Shown here piece after piece: positions 16,622 through 26,007 of a stretch of 64,000 nucleotides of DNA; within the stretch, counting starts at the first letter, position 1; every line of letters begins with the position of its first letter. The translations under genes and the position numbers were made by a program. Origin of the DNA: Jiulongibacter sp966250325 (lineage in GTDB: Bacteria; Bacteroidota; Bacteroidia; Cytophagales; Spirosomataceae). The stretch is taken from positions 1 through 64,000 of the forward strand of contig CBINGY010000006.1 of the NCBI GenBank assembly GCA_966250325.1, given 5' to 3'. Under the pieces are notes generated by a model that was not told the DNA's origin, did not search any database, and saw only the letters and a program-made list of their open reading frames with translations.

Positions 16622-16646
16622 CCCCGGGCCAATGACCCGAGGCTTT
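16622..16646 (+). terminator. Hairpin terminator after the Holin-X-like gene
   Basis: CCCCGGGCC pairs with GACCCGAGG around a 3-nt loop, with two mismatches, followed by CTTT. It starts 4 bp after the stop codon and also lies downstream of the convergent BASS gene. Confidence 0.6.
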
Positions 16647-16671
16647 AGAAATTACAGAAATGAAATATCGT

Positions 16672-17592
16672 TTATTCACTGGGTTTCTTTCCCCACCAGC
16701 TGGCAAGTAAAGAGCCCGTAACATTCATGAGTGGCCCAAAAATGGCAGCGGCCAGACCTACCGTAGCGGCTTTGCCCATTTCCACGGCCAAAGCAGAAGC
16801 CAGACCTCCGTTTTGCATACCCACTTCAATAGAAATCGTACGGCTGTCTTTTTCATTCATGCCTATTCCTCTGGCTGCAAAGTAACCAAAGAGGTACCCG
16901 CCGCAGTTATGAAGAAGAACAGCGATGAATAACAATGCACCTACCGTGGCCAGAGATTCTTTTCCTGCGGCTGTCACCGAGCCTATCACATAGGCAATAC
17001 CGGCCATTGAAAACAGCGGAAGAATCTTTTTGATGGATGCTACGAAAGCTGGCAGAAATTTGTTCAAGGCAAACCCAAGTGCCACAGGGATGATCACAAT
17101 TTTACACATGCTCCACATCATCCCCAGAAAATCTACTTCAATGAACTCACCTCCGAGCATTCTCATCATAAAAGGGGTCAATACGGGGGCAAGCATAGTG
17201 GCTATAGTGGTCAACGTGATGGAGAGGGCCACATTGGCACGTGCCAGAAGAGCAATTACATTCGATGCCAAACCACTTGGGCTGCATCCAATCAGAAGCA
17301 TGCCAGCAGAAATCTCTGGCGGGAAACCGAAGATTTTGGCCAGTCCAAAGCCCCATAGTGGCATAATCAGAAATTGAAGAGCTACACCGATACCCACTTT
17401 TTTCGGAGTTTTTACAATACCGATGAAGTCTTCCAGGGTAATGGTGGTACCCATTCCAAACATAATAATCTGCAGTACAGGTGTGATGAGTGATGTTAGC
17501 TTCACGCCACCTACTTCAATGAAATATTGAGGAAAGTTGTAAGTAATGATTACCACCAGCAGGATGATAATCGTGTACATATTGTTTCTCAT
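16672..17592 (-). CDS. Bile acid:sodium symporter (BASS) family transporter
   Basis: A 306-residue membrane protein with about nine to ten helices of the BASS/SBF fold. The crossover motif region shows GCSPSGLASNVIALLARANVALS (residues about 103-125) and the later SIEVGMQNGGLASALA, both typical of the sodium-binding core. BASS proteins import organic anions, including bile acids, pantoate and pyruvate. It lies 101 bp downstream of the dehydratase and aldolase genes of the sugar locus, so an organic-acid product of that pathway is the likely cargo; this is inference. Confidence 0.88.
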   Translation of the reverse strand: MRNNMYTIIILLVVIITYNFPQYFIEVGGVKLTSLITPVLQIIMFGMGTTITLEDFIGIVKTPKKVGIGVALQFLIMPLWGFGLAKIFGFPPEISAGMLLIGCSPSGLASNVIALLARANVALSITLTTIATMLAPVLTPFMMRMLGGEFIEVDFLGMMWSMCKIVIIPVALGFALNKFLPAFVASIKKILPLFSMAGIAYVIGSVTAAGKESLATVGALLFIAVLLHNCGGYLFGYFAARGIGMNEKDSRTISIEVGMQNGGLASALAVEMGKAATVGLAAAIFGPLMNVTGSLLASWWGKKPSE

Positions 17593-17693
17593 AAATGAGT
17601 TTTAGTTAGAAGAGGAGGTCAGAAGCCTTATCGCAGGTTTACCCGGGAAAGCTTCCAACCTCTCCGTCTTATCGTTTAAATATTCTGTTTTTA

Positions 17694-19193
17694 TTAACTC
17701 CAGGTTCTGTCCCAGCTATCTACCTCGTTCCATTCTTCGGTAGGGGCAAAGTACAGTGTTCCTTTCTTCAGGTGTTCTTTAACCACTTTTTCATTGAGGT
17801 CAATTCCCAGTCCCGGGGTTTCAGGAACCTTCACAAACCCGTCTTTATAGATTGGTTTTTCAATGCCTGTTACCATATCTTCCCACCACGGTACATCAAA
17901 ACTGTGATGCTCCAAAGCAATGAAGTTTTCTGTAGCTGCGGCACAGTGTACATTGGCCATGAAAGAGACAGGTGTGCCCGCGAAATGCATGGCCATTGGG
18001 ATACCTCTTTCCTCTGCATAGTCACCAATTTTCTTGGTTTCAATAAGACCACCAGAGCTGGCGAGGTCTGGCTGAACCATGTCTACTGCGTTAGCATCAA
18101 TCAGTTTTACAAATTCCTCTTTCAGGAAGATATCCTCACCGGTAAGCGTAGGCGTATTGATAGCATTGGTAATCTGCTTCCATTGATCGGTGTAGAACCA
18201 GGGCACCATGTCTTCCAGCCAGGCCAGCTGATATTTTTCAATGGCATGGCCCAGTCTTATAGCGGTATTCACCCCGAAATGGCCGAAGTGATCGGCTGCC
18301 AGAGGAACATCATAGCCTACGGCCTTCCTTACTTCATTGACGTAATTTGCCATGATTTCAATTCCTTCGTCGGTAATCTGAATGCCGGTGAAAGGGTGCT
18401 TGGTCATGGAATAGCTACGAGCATTTCCTTTGGTAGATTCCGGGTTACCCCACTGGCGGTTATAATCAATATTCAAACCACCAATAACCGTATGCGGATG
18501 GCTTCTGAGTAACTCCACCCCGAAATCCATTTTGAGGAACGTAAGACCCATATCCTGGCGGGCCTTCATTTTCTTGGCAAATTCTACCGGATCTGCCACC
18601 GTAGGAGTATCACCATAAATACGTACATAATCCCGGTACTTGCCTCCAAGCATCTGGAAAGCCGGTACTCCATAAGCCTTTCCGGCCAGATCCATCAGAG
18701 CCATTTCTACTCCGCAGACCCCCCCCGCAGCACGACCATGGTTTCCGAACTGTTTAATTTCCTTAAAAATCTTTTCTACCGCACAGGGGTTTTTACCGAG
18801 AAGACGGCTTTTCAAAAACAGACCATATTTTGCGGAAGCACCGTCGCGGATTTCACCGTATCCGCTGATGCCCTGATTGGTATCGATGCGAATTATTGGA
18901 CAGGTCATGGGAGCACCTACTACCGTCGCTATTCTCAAATCGGTAATTTTGAGATCAGAGGGGCTGCTGGAACGCTTCACCTTCTGCGATAAAAATTCAA
19001 TTTCTTTGGCCGGGTTTCCGTCAAACATCATTCCGAGGGTGAGTCCGCCTAACGCTGATTTTCTGAGAAAATCGCGGCGATTATCGCCCTGGCTCTGGTG
19101 TTCTTTCACCAGTTCTTTTCCTTTTTCGGTAAGCTCGGGTTTATGGGGTATGGCACCGTTGAATTTGAGCCTTTCTAGAATATTTTTTTTCAT
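17694..19193 (-). CDS. Exported enolase-superfamily dehydratase (mandelate racemase/MLE-like)
   Basis: A 499-residue protein. An N-terminal extension contains a twin-arginine motif, RRDFLRKSALGG (residues about 39-50), followed by a hydrophobic stretch. The enolase-superfamily barrel then shows a catalytic lysine in FLKMDFG, metal ligands in LAADHFGH (D), LAWLEDM (E) and LTGEDIF (E), and a terminal base in MAMHFAGTP. Members dehydrate sugar acids or racemise hydroxy-acids. A Tat signal placed about 40 residues in is unusual, but such exported forms occur in Bacteroidota. The ATG at 19193 is used; a TTG two codons earlier is rejected. It sits between an RraA-like aldolase gene and the BASS transporter. 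Confidence 0.87.
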   Translation of the reverse strand: MKKNILERLKFNGAIPHKPELTEKGKELVKEHQSQGDNRRDFLRKSALGGLTLGMMFDGNPAKEIEFLSQKVKRSSSPSDLKITDLRIATVVGAPMTCPIIRIDTNQGISGYGEIRDGASAKYGLFLKSRLLGKNPCAVEKIFKEIKQFGNHGRAAGGVCGVEMALMDLAGKAYGVPAFQMLGGKYRDYVRIYGDTPTVADPVEFAKKMKARQDMGLTFLKMDFGVELLRSHPHTVIGGLNIDYNRQWGNPESTKGNARSYSMTKHPFTGIQITDEGIEIMANYVNEVRKAVGYDVPLAADHFGHFGVNTAIRLGHAIEKYQLAWLEDMVPWFYTDQWKQITNAINTPTLTGEDIFLKEEFVKLIDANAVDMVQPDLASSGGLIETKKIGDYAEERGIPMAMHFAGTPVSFMANVHCAAATENFIALEHHSFDVPWWEDMVTGIEKPIYKDGFVKVPETPGLGIDLNEKVVKEHLKKGTLYFAPTEEWNEVDSWDRTWS

Positions 19194-19237
19194 TGTCAAT
19201 AGGTGTTTTATGATTTAATTACTTTGAATTAAGTCTG

Positions 19238-20167
19238 TTACCAGTTTCTTTCTTTGGTGTAGTCATCAAATTCCTTTGGGGTCATTTGCAGCTTCTGCGG
19301 ATTCGCTTTTATCCATTTCAGAAAATCTTCTTTGATATTTTCTGTCCATTTTCTGTCAATTTCTCCTGGGGTGTATTTACCCTCACGTAAACGCTGATGA
19401 CCAAATTCGTCACGAAGTGCCGTAAACTCCGCACTTTTGATAAGGTCTTCGGCAAAAGCTGAAGGGATAAAAACAACACCCTCTTTCTTACCCAGTACCA
19501 AATCTCCCGGCATTACGGTGGCCCTTCCGATCCGGATAGGGCAGTTAATACAAGTAAGCATCAAATCTTTGATGTAGGAGGGATCAAGTCCGCGTACAAA
19601 ACCTACAAAACCTTCAATCTTTTCAAGGCCTTCCACATCGCGTGCTCCGGCATCAAAAACTACTCCGGTTCCTGATTTGGCATAAATGGCATTACCGAGA
19701 TTATCACCGATAAGTGTACCGTCAATGATTTTTCCGAAGCCATCTGCCACATACACATCTCCTTGTTTGAGAATATCAATGGGCCAGGAGTTGGGGGCAC
19801 CGACGCGTCCTTCTGCTTTTCCTTTTTCTTTGATTTTGTCATCAATATCCGGTCTGGAAGGCATGTATTGAGCGGTTACCACTCTTCCGGTAAGCACGCC
19901 TTCACCGATGGTTGTCCAGCCGGCATCAAACTGGTTATTGTATCCTTTGTTTCTCAGATACCCCCATGCCTCTTCAATGGAAACATTGGCCAGACGTTTC
20001 AGTAAGTTATCTGCCACTTTGGGGCGGCCATCGGCAGATCTTTCGCCTTTGTAGCTCTCAGAAAACGTTTTTATCTGGTCGGGAGTCCACTCAATCTGCT
20101 GGGCAGAGGTAGTTAAAACAGAGAGTGCAAACAGGGCAGAAGCAATACCTGTTAGTCGTTTTTTCAT
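19238..20167 (-). CDS. Exported RraA-like aldolase
   Basis: A 309-residue protein with a cleavable signal peptide (residues 1-22, ending TTSAQ), then an RraA/HMG-aldolase fold. It has GTGVVFDAGARDVEG with the conserved R-D pair, and PGDLVLGKKEGVVFIPSAFAEDL, the usual C-terminal block. Family members cleave 2-keto-hydroxy acids by metal-dependent retro-aldol reaction or bind RNase E; export rules out the latter here. It lies 44 bp upstream of the dehydratase gene in the same operon, consistent with cleaving the keto-acid that enzyme makes. Confidence 0.85.
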   Translation of the reverse strand: MKKRLTGIASALFALSVLTTSAQQIEWTPDQIKTFSESYKGERSADGRPKVADNLLKRLANVSIEEAWGYLRNKGYNNQFDAGWTTIGEGVLTGRVVTAQYMPSRPDIDDKIKEKGKAEGRVGAPNSWPIDILKQGDVYVADGFGKIIDGTLIGDNLGNAIYAKSGTGVVFDAGARDVEGLEKIEGFVGFVRGLDPSYIKDLMLTCINCPIRIGRATVMPGDLVLGKKEGVVFIPSAFAEDLIKSAEFTALRDEFGHQRLREGKYTPGEIDRKWTENIKEDFLKWIKANPQKLQMTPKEFDDYTKERNW

Positions 20168-20262
20168 ATGATTAGTTCGGGTTGAATTACGTGATCTAAA
20201 TTTCGTAAAATCAGCGGAAATATTTCGCTCAATCGCTCATTGAATAGATTGAATCGACAAAT

Positions 20263-20296
20263 AAAAGCCACCTTCCGGGATAGAAGGTGGCTTTTT
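20263..20296 (-). terminator. Intrinsic terminator between susD and the aldolase gene
   Basis: AAAAGCCACCTTC, a 7-nt loop and GAAGGTGGCTTTT form a perfect 13-bp stem with T-runs on both strands. It lies 27 bp past the susD stop and about 95 bp before the aldolase start, so the SusCD operon ends here. Confidence 0.85.
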
Positions 20297-20322
20297 AATT
20301 TTTACATTTTCACCGCCCGTGA

Positions 20323-21840
20323 TTATTTATCCCACCACACTTTGGTATCCATGTTATCAGGACCCTGGCGGGCTATAGCCGCCTGAATATTTTCTGTGTT
20401 TACAGAGAGTTCAGAGTTCTGATAAGTGATGCGGTTAATGAAGTCACCTGAGATATCTTTTAACGGATAAGGATTAGGTGCAAGAGCCGGATAACCCGTA
20501 CGACGGAAATTGGCAAATGCTTCAGGCCCGTTCATAAAAGAGGACAACCAATACTGAGTTCCAATACTTTCCAGAGCGTTTGATCCAAGCGGATTAGCTG
20601 CGATATAGGCCTGAATATCCGCCTCAGCAATAGCAGAGGAGGGGGCATATTGTCCCATCTGCTCCATATGAGCTCGTACACCAGTGTTGTAATACGTCGC
20701 GGCATCTCCGCTTATCCAACCTCTTACCGCTGCTTCAGCAAGCAAAAGCTGAGTTTGAGAGTAGGTAACCAGAAAAGAAGGAGCTGTATTTTTCCCCACG
20801 CGAGTTCTGTCAATCTGCGAGTAGGCATAGAAGCTGGCAAGTCCGTCGGCAGCCGCTGCAGCAGTAGCACCTGTGTTATCTTTTCCCATTGGAATACCGA
20901 TCTGAACATCTGCGGTTCTGTTGGCGATAGCTTCGGTTTGCCCGCTACCAGATCCTGCTGTGGTGTAACGAACGGCGATGGCCGCCAGACGAGGATCATT
21001 GGTATTTTTCAAAAGATCAACGAATGGTTTCGGCATGAAAAAGTTAGCCGCTTCGGTTGAGTTAAGCATACCTCCGATCGGATTCTGGTAGTTCGCATCA
21101 TGCTTGATAACAAAATTGTCATCGTTGCTACTCATTACACCGCCTGCAAAAGCAGCCGAAACAGCAGCCTGTGCAGCAGCTGCATCTACCTGGCTAAGTC
21201 TCATACCTGCTCTCAGCAGCAAAGAGTAACCCAGTTTTTTCCACTTCGTTACATTTCCTGCATAAAGAATATCAGCAGTTTCTACTCTTCCAGAGGTATT
21301 CAGGGCGGCAGAAGCTTCGGTTAGTTCTTTAATGATATCCTTATAAATGGCTTCCTGAGTGTCGTATTTCGGAAGTACTACGCCATCGGTGAAACCTAGG
21401 CCAGCCTCAAAATACGGAACGTCTCCATAGCGGTCAGTAAGAACCATGAACGAATACGCCTGAAGAATTCTGGCCATCTGAAGCAGGTTATTGCGGTTAC
21501 CGCTTGCGGTAGTCTGGATAATCACATCCTTGGTATTCCGAATCACACTGCGGTAATATTTCGGCCAAAGCTGATCGAACACCGTACGGTTTTCCTGATT
21601 GAAGTTAGCTCCAACCAGAACCCCCGAGTTGGGTGAAATAATCTGCTGTACCACCCCCATGTCAAAAACAGCTGTTTCGGTTGGCAAAGAGGTGTTAATA
21701 ACCGCCTGATTGAGCGTAAATGCGGGGTCAATAGCCGTAATCGCAATTTTGTTTGTATTGAGATCATCAAATCCCTTATCGCAGGCAGTAAAGCTTATAA
21801 CACCTGCCGCTAAGACAATATATTTTAGTATTTTTTTCAT
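20323..21840 (-). CDS. susD: SusD/RagB-family outer-membrane lipoprotein
   Basis: A 505-residue nutrient-binding lipoprotein. The signal peptide ends in VISFTAC (lipidated cysteine about residue 20), followed by helical TPR-like units typical of the SusD-like_2 group (FDDLNTNK, LQAYSFMVLTDRYGDVPYFEA, NFRRTGYPALAPNPYP). It caps the partner SusC barrel on the cell surface and captures glycan. The ATG at 21840 (MKKILKYIV) starts the signal peptide; a longer in-frame reading begins at 21960 inside susC and is rejected. It follows susC by 13 bp. Confidence 0.95.
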   Translation of the reverse strand: MKKILKYIVLAAGVISFTACDKGFDDLNTNKIAITAIDPAFTLNQAVINTSLPTETAVFDMGVVQQIISPNSGVLVGANFNQENRTVFDQLWPKYYRSVIRNTKDVIIQTTASGNRNNLLQMARILQAYSFMVLTDRYGDVPYFEAGLGFTDGVVLPKYDTQEAIYKDIIKELTEASAALNTSGRVETADILYAGNVTKWKKLGYSLLLRAGMRLSQVDAAAAQAAVSAAFAGGVMSSNDDNFVIKHDANYQNPIGGMLNSTEAANFFMPKPFVDLLKNTNDPRLAAIAVRYTTAGSGSGQTEAIANRTADVQIGIPMGKDNTGATAAAAADGLASFYAYSQIDRTRVGKNTAPSFLVTYSQTQLLLAEAAVRGWISGDAATYYNTGVRAHMEQMGQYAPSSAIAEADIQAYIAANPLGSNALESIGTQYWLSSFMNGPEAFANFRRTGYPALAPNPYPLKDISGDFINRITYQNSELSVNTENIQAAIARQGPDNMDTKVWWDK

Positions 21841-21853
21841 CGTAGTTTCCGGA

Positions 21854-24800
21854 TTAGAATTTGACATTAAGGTTGAAACCAAGGCTTCTTGTGGTAGGTA
21901 CACCCGTTGATTCCATACCAACGATGTTGTCAGAAGTAAAGCCGAAGGAATCCGGGTCAATATTTGGAACCCACTTCTTAAGCATAGCTACGTTGTTTGC
22001 CACGAAGCTGAGTTTAACGGAAGTAACAGGCATGTTATCAGGGATAAAGCGGGTAAAGTCATACCCTGCAGTAATCTGACGTAACTTCCAGAAGCCAGCA
22101 TTGTAAACAACAGGCTCAATGATAGCCTGGGAACGAATAACCTCCCAGTAAGGCTGTACATTGGCTTTTGCTGTATTTGGTTCACCTGCCTGATTTACCC
22201 CCTCACCGATAACACCACCTTCACGACCTTCCAGAGTCATTTTGTGAAGACCATGACGTACCAGGTTGAAGTTGGTTCCTGACAGCATATTGCCACCCAA
22301 TTTGAAGTCAATCAAAGCAGAAACACTCACGCCTTTGTAGTTGAAGGAGTTGGTGATACCACCAATCCAGTTTGGAAGGGCAGAGCCAAAGCTTACCAGA
22401 TCAGGAGTTCTGAGTGGAAGTCCGTTTGCACCAAATATTCTTCTTCCCTGCTCGTCTCTTCTGAAACCGAAACCATAAATCTGACCCAGTTCCTGCCCCA
22501 CTACCTGACGAAGTTCACCATTGAATACGTGAGTACCAGTAGTAATTCTTTCACCTTCTGTATCTGTTAGCAGGCTAAGTAGTTTGGTTTTATTGTACGA
22601 TCCGTTGAACGAAACATCCCAACGGAAATCTTTACTGCTTACCGGAGTTACGCTCAATAACCATTCTACACCACGAGTCTGGCTTTTTCCACTGTTAATC
22701 AGAGTGGAAACGAAACCAGAGGCATCAGAAATCTGAGCAGAAACGATCTGGTCACTTGTTAGTTTCTCGTAAGCTGCAAAGTCAATACTTACCCGGTTCT
22801 GGAACAACTTTAACTCAAGTCCAATCTCTTTCTCAGCAGATCTCATTGGTTTCAGATTCGCATTTGGTACGGTAGTACCTTGCGATCCACCCACCGGCTG
22901 ACCGTTGAAAAGGTTGGCATTTACGGCATAGAAAAGAGCATTCGAGTAAGGAGATACATCGGTATCAGAACCCACCTCTGCGTAAGCCAGACGAAGCTTA
23001 CCAAAAGAAAGCCAGCTAGGAGCAGAGTTCATGGCCTGAGAGAACACGAAACTACCGGAAACCGATGGGTAAAGAATGCTTCGGTTTGCAGGAGCCAGCG
23101 TAGAGAACCAGTCGTTACGGGCAGTACCATTCACAAAAAGGAAACCTTTGTATGAAAGTTCGGCAGAACCATAAACGGAATTCACAGCTCTTTCAGAAAG
23201 GGAATAGAACGGATCTTTCACACGACCATTGGCGATGGTATATACATCACGAACCACAAAATCAGTTACCTGGGCAGAGTTGAGATCAGATCTTCTGTAC
23301 ATCTGGTTACCACCAAGATTTACATCCAGACCGATGTCACCAAACTCTTTACTCGCCGAGATAAGGATGTCTTTGTTAAGCTCTCTGAAACGACGGGCTT
23401 CCTGAGTGTATTGTCCGTTTACGAAACCTGCAGGAGCGGGTCCGCGTGAAGCCTGACCTGTAGGGAAGTTATTGTAATCTTCATCTCTTGACCAGTAATC
23501 CTGTCCTACACGGGCCTGTACAAACATCCAGTCGGTCAGATTATATTTCAAAGCAACATTACCAAAAATACGGTCACGACGAATGTTATGAAACTGCTCG
23601 GCCAGCGTAAAGTAAGGGTTTGTACGGTTTAGGAAACGGGAATAAACAAATTCATTTCCGTCTGCATTGTACTTCTTCTCATCCAGAAGATCCCATGGCA
23701 TCGAGTTTGACATTACCGCTACCGAAGTAGGAATGGAGTTATCCTGGTTGGCAATGTTTGGCGGGTTTTTATTGTACTCATTTGAGTAATTGATATTCGA
23801 GGTAACATTCAGCTTTTTAGAAAGATTGTAGGTAATCCCCAGATTAATGGTCTTTCTGTTAAAGCTGTTGTTTGAAATAATCCCCTTGCTATCCATATTT
23901 GAAACTGAAAGGTTAAAACCTCCGTTCGCATCACCACCTGCTAATGAAATGGTATTGGTCCAGTTTTGACCGGGGCGATAAAAAATGTCATAGCGGTTTC
24001 TGATGGGCTCATAAGGAACAGTTACCCCGTCAAAAAGAACCTGAGTCATACCCGGCTCAAATTTCTCACCGAATGACCACTGACCCGAGGTAGGATTTGC
24101 CGTAGTAGGTCTCACACCTTGCTCGCCCTGGCCATACTCATACTGATAATCGGTGAAATCCAGGGCTTTTTCAGTGGTGAAGTTGGTGTTATAAGAAACA
24201 CCTATTCCTTTACCTGCACCTCTGGTTTTAGTGGTAATCATAATTACCCCGTCTTTGGCACGTGAACCGTAAAGGGCGGCAGCAGTCGCACCTTTAAGGA
24301 TAGTCATGCTTTCGATGTCATCTGGGTTAATGGAGCTTAAACCGTCACCACCATCAGAATAAACACCACCTCCACGAACACCGATGGAGTTGTCAGAACC
24401 AGCATTATTCTGGTTGGTACCAAAGTTGGTGTTGTCAACCGGCACACCGTTAATTACAATAAGTGGAGAGTTTTGACCCGAGATCGACGATTGACCACGA
24501 ATACGGATTTTCGACGATCCGCCCGGGCCGGTTCCGAGTGATTGTACGTTCACACCGGCTACTTTACCTTGCAGGGCATTCATAAAGTTTGGCTGGCGGT
24601 TTTCTGTAAGTTGCTCAGAGCCTACTGTAGAAGTGGCATAACCCAGTTTCTTTGCATCCTTTTTAATACCCAGAGCAGTTACCACTACTTCCTGAAGACT
24701 CTGGGTGTCTTCAGCGAGACGTACATCAATAGTCGTACGGTTTCCTACAGTAATTTCCTGGGTGTTGTAACCTACAAAGCTGAAAACGAGTGTTGCAGCA

Positions 24801-24991
24801 TTAGCGGTATTCAGGCTGTACTTACCGTTGGCATCGGTGGTGGTTCCGGTGGTAGTACCTTTTACAGCTACAGAAACACCCGGCAGAGCAGAGCCATCGG
24901 TAGCAGAGGTAACCGTCCCACTAATTTGCTGGGCCATCACACCGACAGATATCAGCATGAGCCCGAAAAGCAGACGAAAACATTTTTTCAT
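21854..24991 (-). CDS. susC: SusC/RagA-family TonB-dependent outer-membrane receptor
   Basis: A 1045-residue TonB-dependent transporter. It has a signal peptide (residues 1-21), a carboxypeptidase-D-like domain (ISGTVTSATDGSALPGVSVAV, about 23-100), a plug domain with NFMNALQGKVAGVNVQSLG and a 22-strand barrel ending in LGFNLNVKF. It imports the glycan caught by SusD, powered by TonB. No N-terminal FecR-interaction (STN) domain is seen, so it is not controlled by an anti-sigma factor; the divergent AraC gene is the likely regulator. The ATG at 24991 is used; a TTG four codons upstream is rejected. Confidence 0.96.
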   Translation of the reverse strand: MKKCFRLLFGLMLISVGVMAQQISGTVTSATDGSALPGVSVAVKGTTTGTTTDANGKYSLNTANAATLVFSFVGYNTQEITVGNRTTIDVRLAEDTQSLQEVVVTALGIKKDAKKLGYATSTVGSEQLTENRQPNFMNALQGKVAGVNVQSLGTGPGGSSKIRIRGQSSISGQNSPLIVINGVPVDNTNFGTNQNNAGSDNSIGVRGGGVYSDGGDGLSSINPDDIESMTILKGATAAALYGSRAKDGVIMITTKTRGAGKGIGVSYNTNFTTEKALDFTDYQYEYGQGEQGVRPTTANPTSGQWSFGEKFEPGMTQVLFDGVTVPYEPIRNRYDIFYRPGQNWTNTISLAGGDANGGFNLSVSNMDSKGIISNNSFNRKTINLGITYNLSKKLNVTSNINYSNEYNKNPPNIANQDNSIPTSVAVMSNSMPWDLLDEKKYNADGNEFVYSRFLNRTNPYFTLAEQFHNIRRDRIFGNVALKYNLTDWMFVQARVGQDYWSRDEDYNNFPTGQASRGPAPAGFVNGQYTQEARRFRELNKDILISASKEFGDIGLDVNLGGNQMYRRSDLNSAQVTDFVVRDVYTIANGRVKDPFYSLSERAVNSVYGSAELSYKGFLFVNGTARNDWFSTLAPANRSILYPSVSGSFVFSQAMNSAPSWLSFGKLRLAYAEVGSDTDVSPYSNALFYAVNANLFNGQPVGGSQGTTVPNANLKPMRSAEKEIGLELKLFQNRVSIDFAAYEKLTSDQIVSAQISDASGFVSTLINSGKSQTRGVEWLLSVTPVSSKDFRWDVSFNGSYNKTKLLSLLTDTEGERITTGTHVFNGELRQVVGQELGQIYGFGFRRDEQGRRIFGANGLPLRTPDLVSFGSALPNWIGGITNSFNYKGVSVSALIDFKLGGNMLSGTNFNLVRHGLHKMTLEGREGGVIGEGVNQAGEPNTAKANVQPYWEVIRSQAIIEPVVYNAGFWKLRQITAGYDFTRFIPDNMPVTSVKLSFVANNVAMLKKWVPNIDPDSFGFTSDNIVGMESTGVPTTRSLGFNLNVKF

Positions 24992-25112
24992 AAAGCGATT
25001 CAATAGTTTAAGGTTGAATTTGTCGAAAAGGGTCGGTCAAAGGTTTTACATTATTCCAATAAATACTTTCAAATTTTTTCGCTGAATAATTTTATAAAAG
25101 GTCTGACCTGTC

Positions 25113-25120
25113 TAGTTTCG
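25113..25120 (+). promoter_or_regulatory. Possible -7 element of the AraC-kinase operon
   Basis: TAGTTTCG differs from TAnnTTTG at one position and lies 20 bp upstream of the ATG at 25141. If real, it would exclude the GTG at 25120 as the start. It sits in the 149-bp divergent spacer between susC and the regulator, where no clear susC promoter was found. Confidence 0.3.
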
Positions 25121-25140
25121 TGTCTGAATCAACCCGAGAA

Positions 25141-26007
25141 ATGCCTCTTAAGACCGTTCAGAAGGGAGCCGCACCTGCACTGGAGCACTTCCCGTACATA
25201 TCGGGTATTAACCATGTAAAACAGAAGTCAGATCTTTTTGCAGATCGTGACAGTGTTGAGGTCGAGACTCTGACGTTTCTGTACATTCGTGAAGGAAGAT
25301 TTGTTTGGGAAGTGAATGAAAAGAAGGCGGTTTTATTAACCCGCGATCTCTTGTTTTTGAAACCTGGAGACCGTTTTTCGGCAACCGAGAGCCGCCTGGA
25401 GCAGGGTACCTACCAGGTTCTTCATCTATGGGGTAATACCCTGGAAGAGTTTTTGAATACGTTCAGCAAATTGGAGAGCACAGACCGGCTGCTGGTAAGG
25501 CAGCTTTTTGACCTGAAAGAACCCATGATTATTCAGGATTTCAGGCCGGGGACAGAAATTTTCGATGGACTTTTCGACGAACTGGAATCGCATGAAGTGG
25601 GCTTCAGAACCCGGGTTATTTCTCTGATTGATCAGCTCATGATTTTTTGTGCCCGTGCCCTCAGCAAGCAGGAGATGAATCCACATGATTTTCCCAAAGT
25701 TTTCATGAAACTGGATAAAATGCTGCGTGAAAACCTGGCCCACCCCTGGACTGTCAATGAAATGGCGGGTATTGTTGGACTTAAAGTGACGGCCTTTACC
25801 GAGAAAATCAAATTTTTTACCGGCTTTGCCCCCTTGCAATATCTGATAAACCTTCGTGTAGCAGAGGCGATGCGACTTATCAGAAATACCGATCATTCCT
25901 TAACGATTATAGCTCTGGAAACGGGCTTTTATAGTTCACAACACTTCTCCTCCACGTTCAAAAAATTAACCGGCACCTCACCGAAAACCTTCAGAGAAAA
26001 TGGCTAA
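25141..26007 (+). CDS. AraC-family transcriptional regulator
   Basis: A 288-residue protein: an N-terminal cupin-like ligand domain (VETLTFLYIREGRFVWEV, LLFLKPGDRF), then two helix-turn-helix motifs (NEMAGIVGLKVTAFTEKIKFFTGFAPLQYL and IIALETGFYSSQHFSSTFKKLTGTSPKTF). It is divergent from susC and overlaps the kinase gene by 8 bp, so it probably controls the whole sugar locus in response to a pathway sugar. The start could be the GTG at 25120 instead; the ATG is preferred because a candidate promoter overlaps the GTG. Confidence 0.9.
   Translation: MPLKTVQKGAAPALEHFPYISGINHVKQKSDLFADRDSVEVETLTFLYIREGRFVWEVNEKKAVLLTRDLLFLKPGDRFSATESRLEQGTYQVLHLWGNTLEEFLNTFSKLESTDRLLVRQLFDLKEPMIIQDFRPGTEIFDGLFDELESHEVGFRTRVISLIDQLMIFCARALSKQEMNPHDFPKVFMKLDKMLRENLAHPWTVNEMAGIVGLKVTAFTEKIKFFTGFAPLQYLINLRVAEAMRLIRNTDHSLTIIALETGFYSSQHFSSTFKKLTGTSPKTFRENG

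Noticed and set aside
20323..21960. Longer SusD starting inside susC
   Set aside because: The extra 40 residues precede a normal lipoprotein signal peptide and are the antisense-free tail of susC read in another frame.
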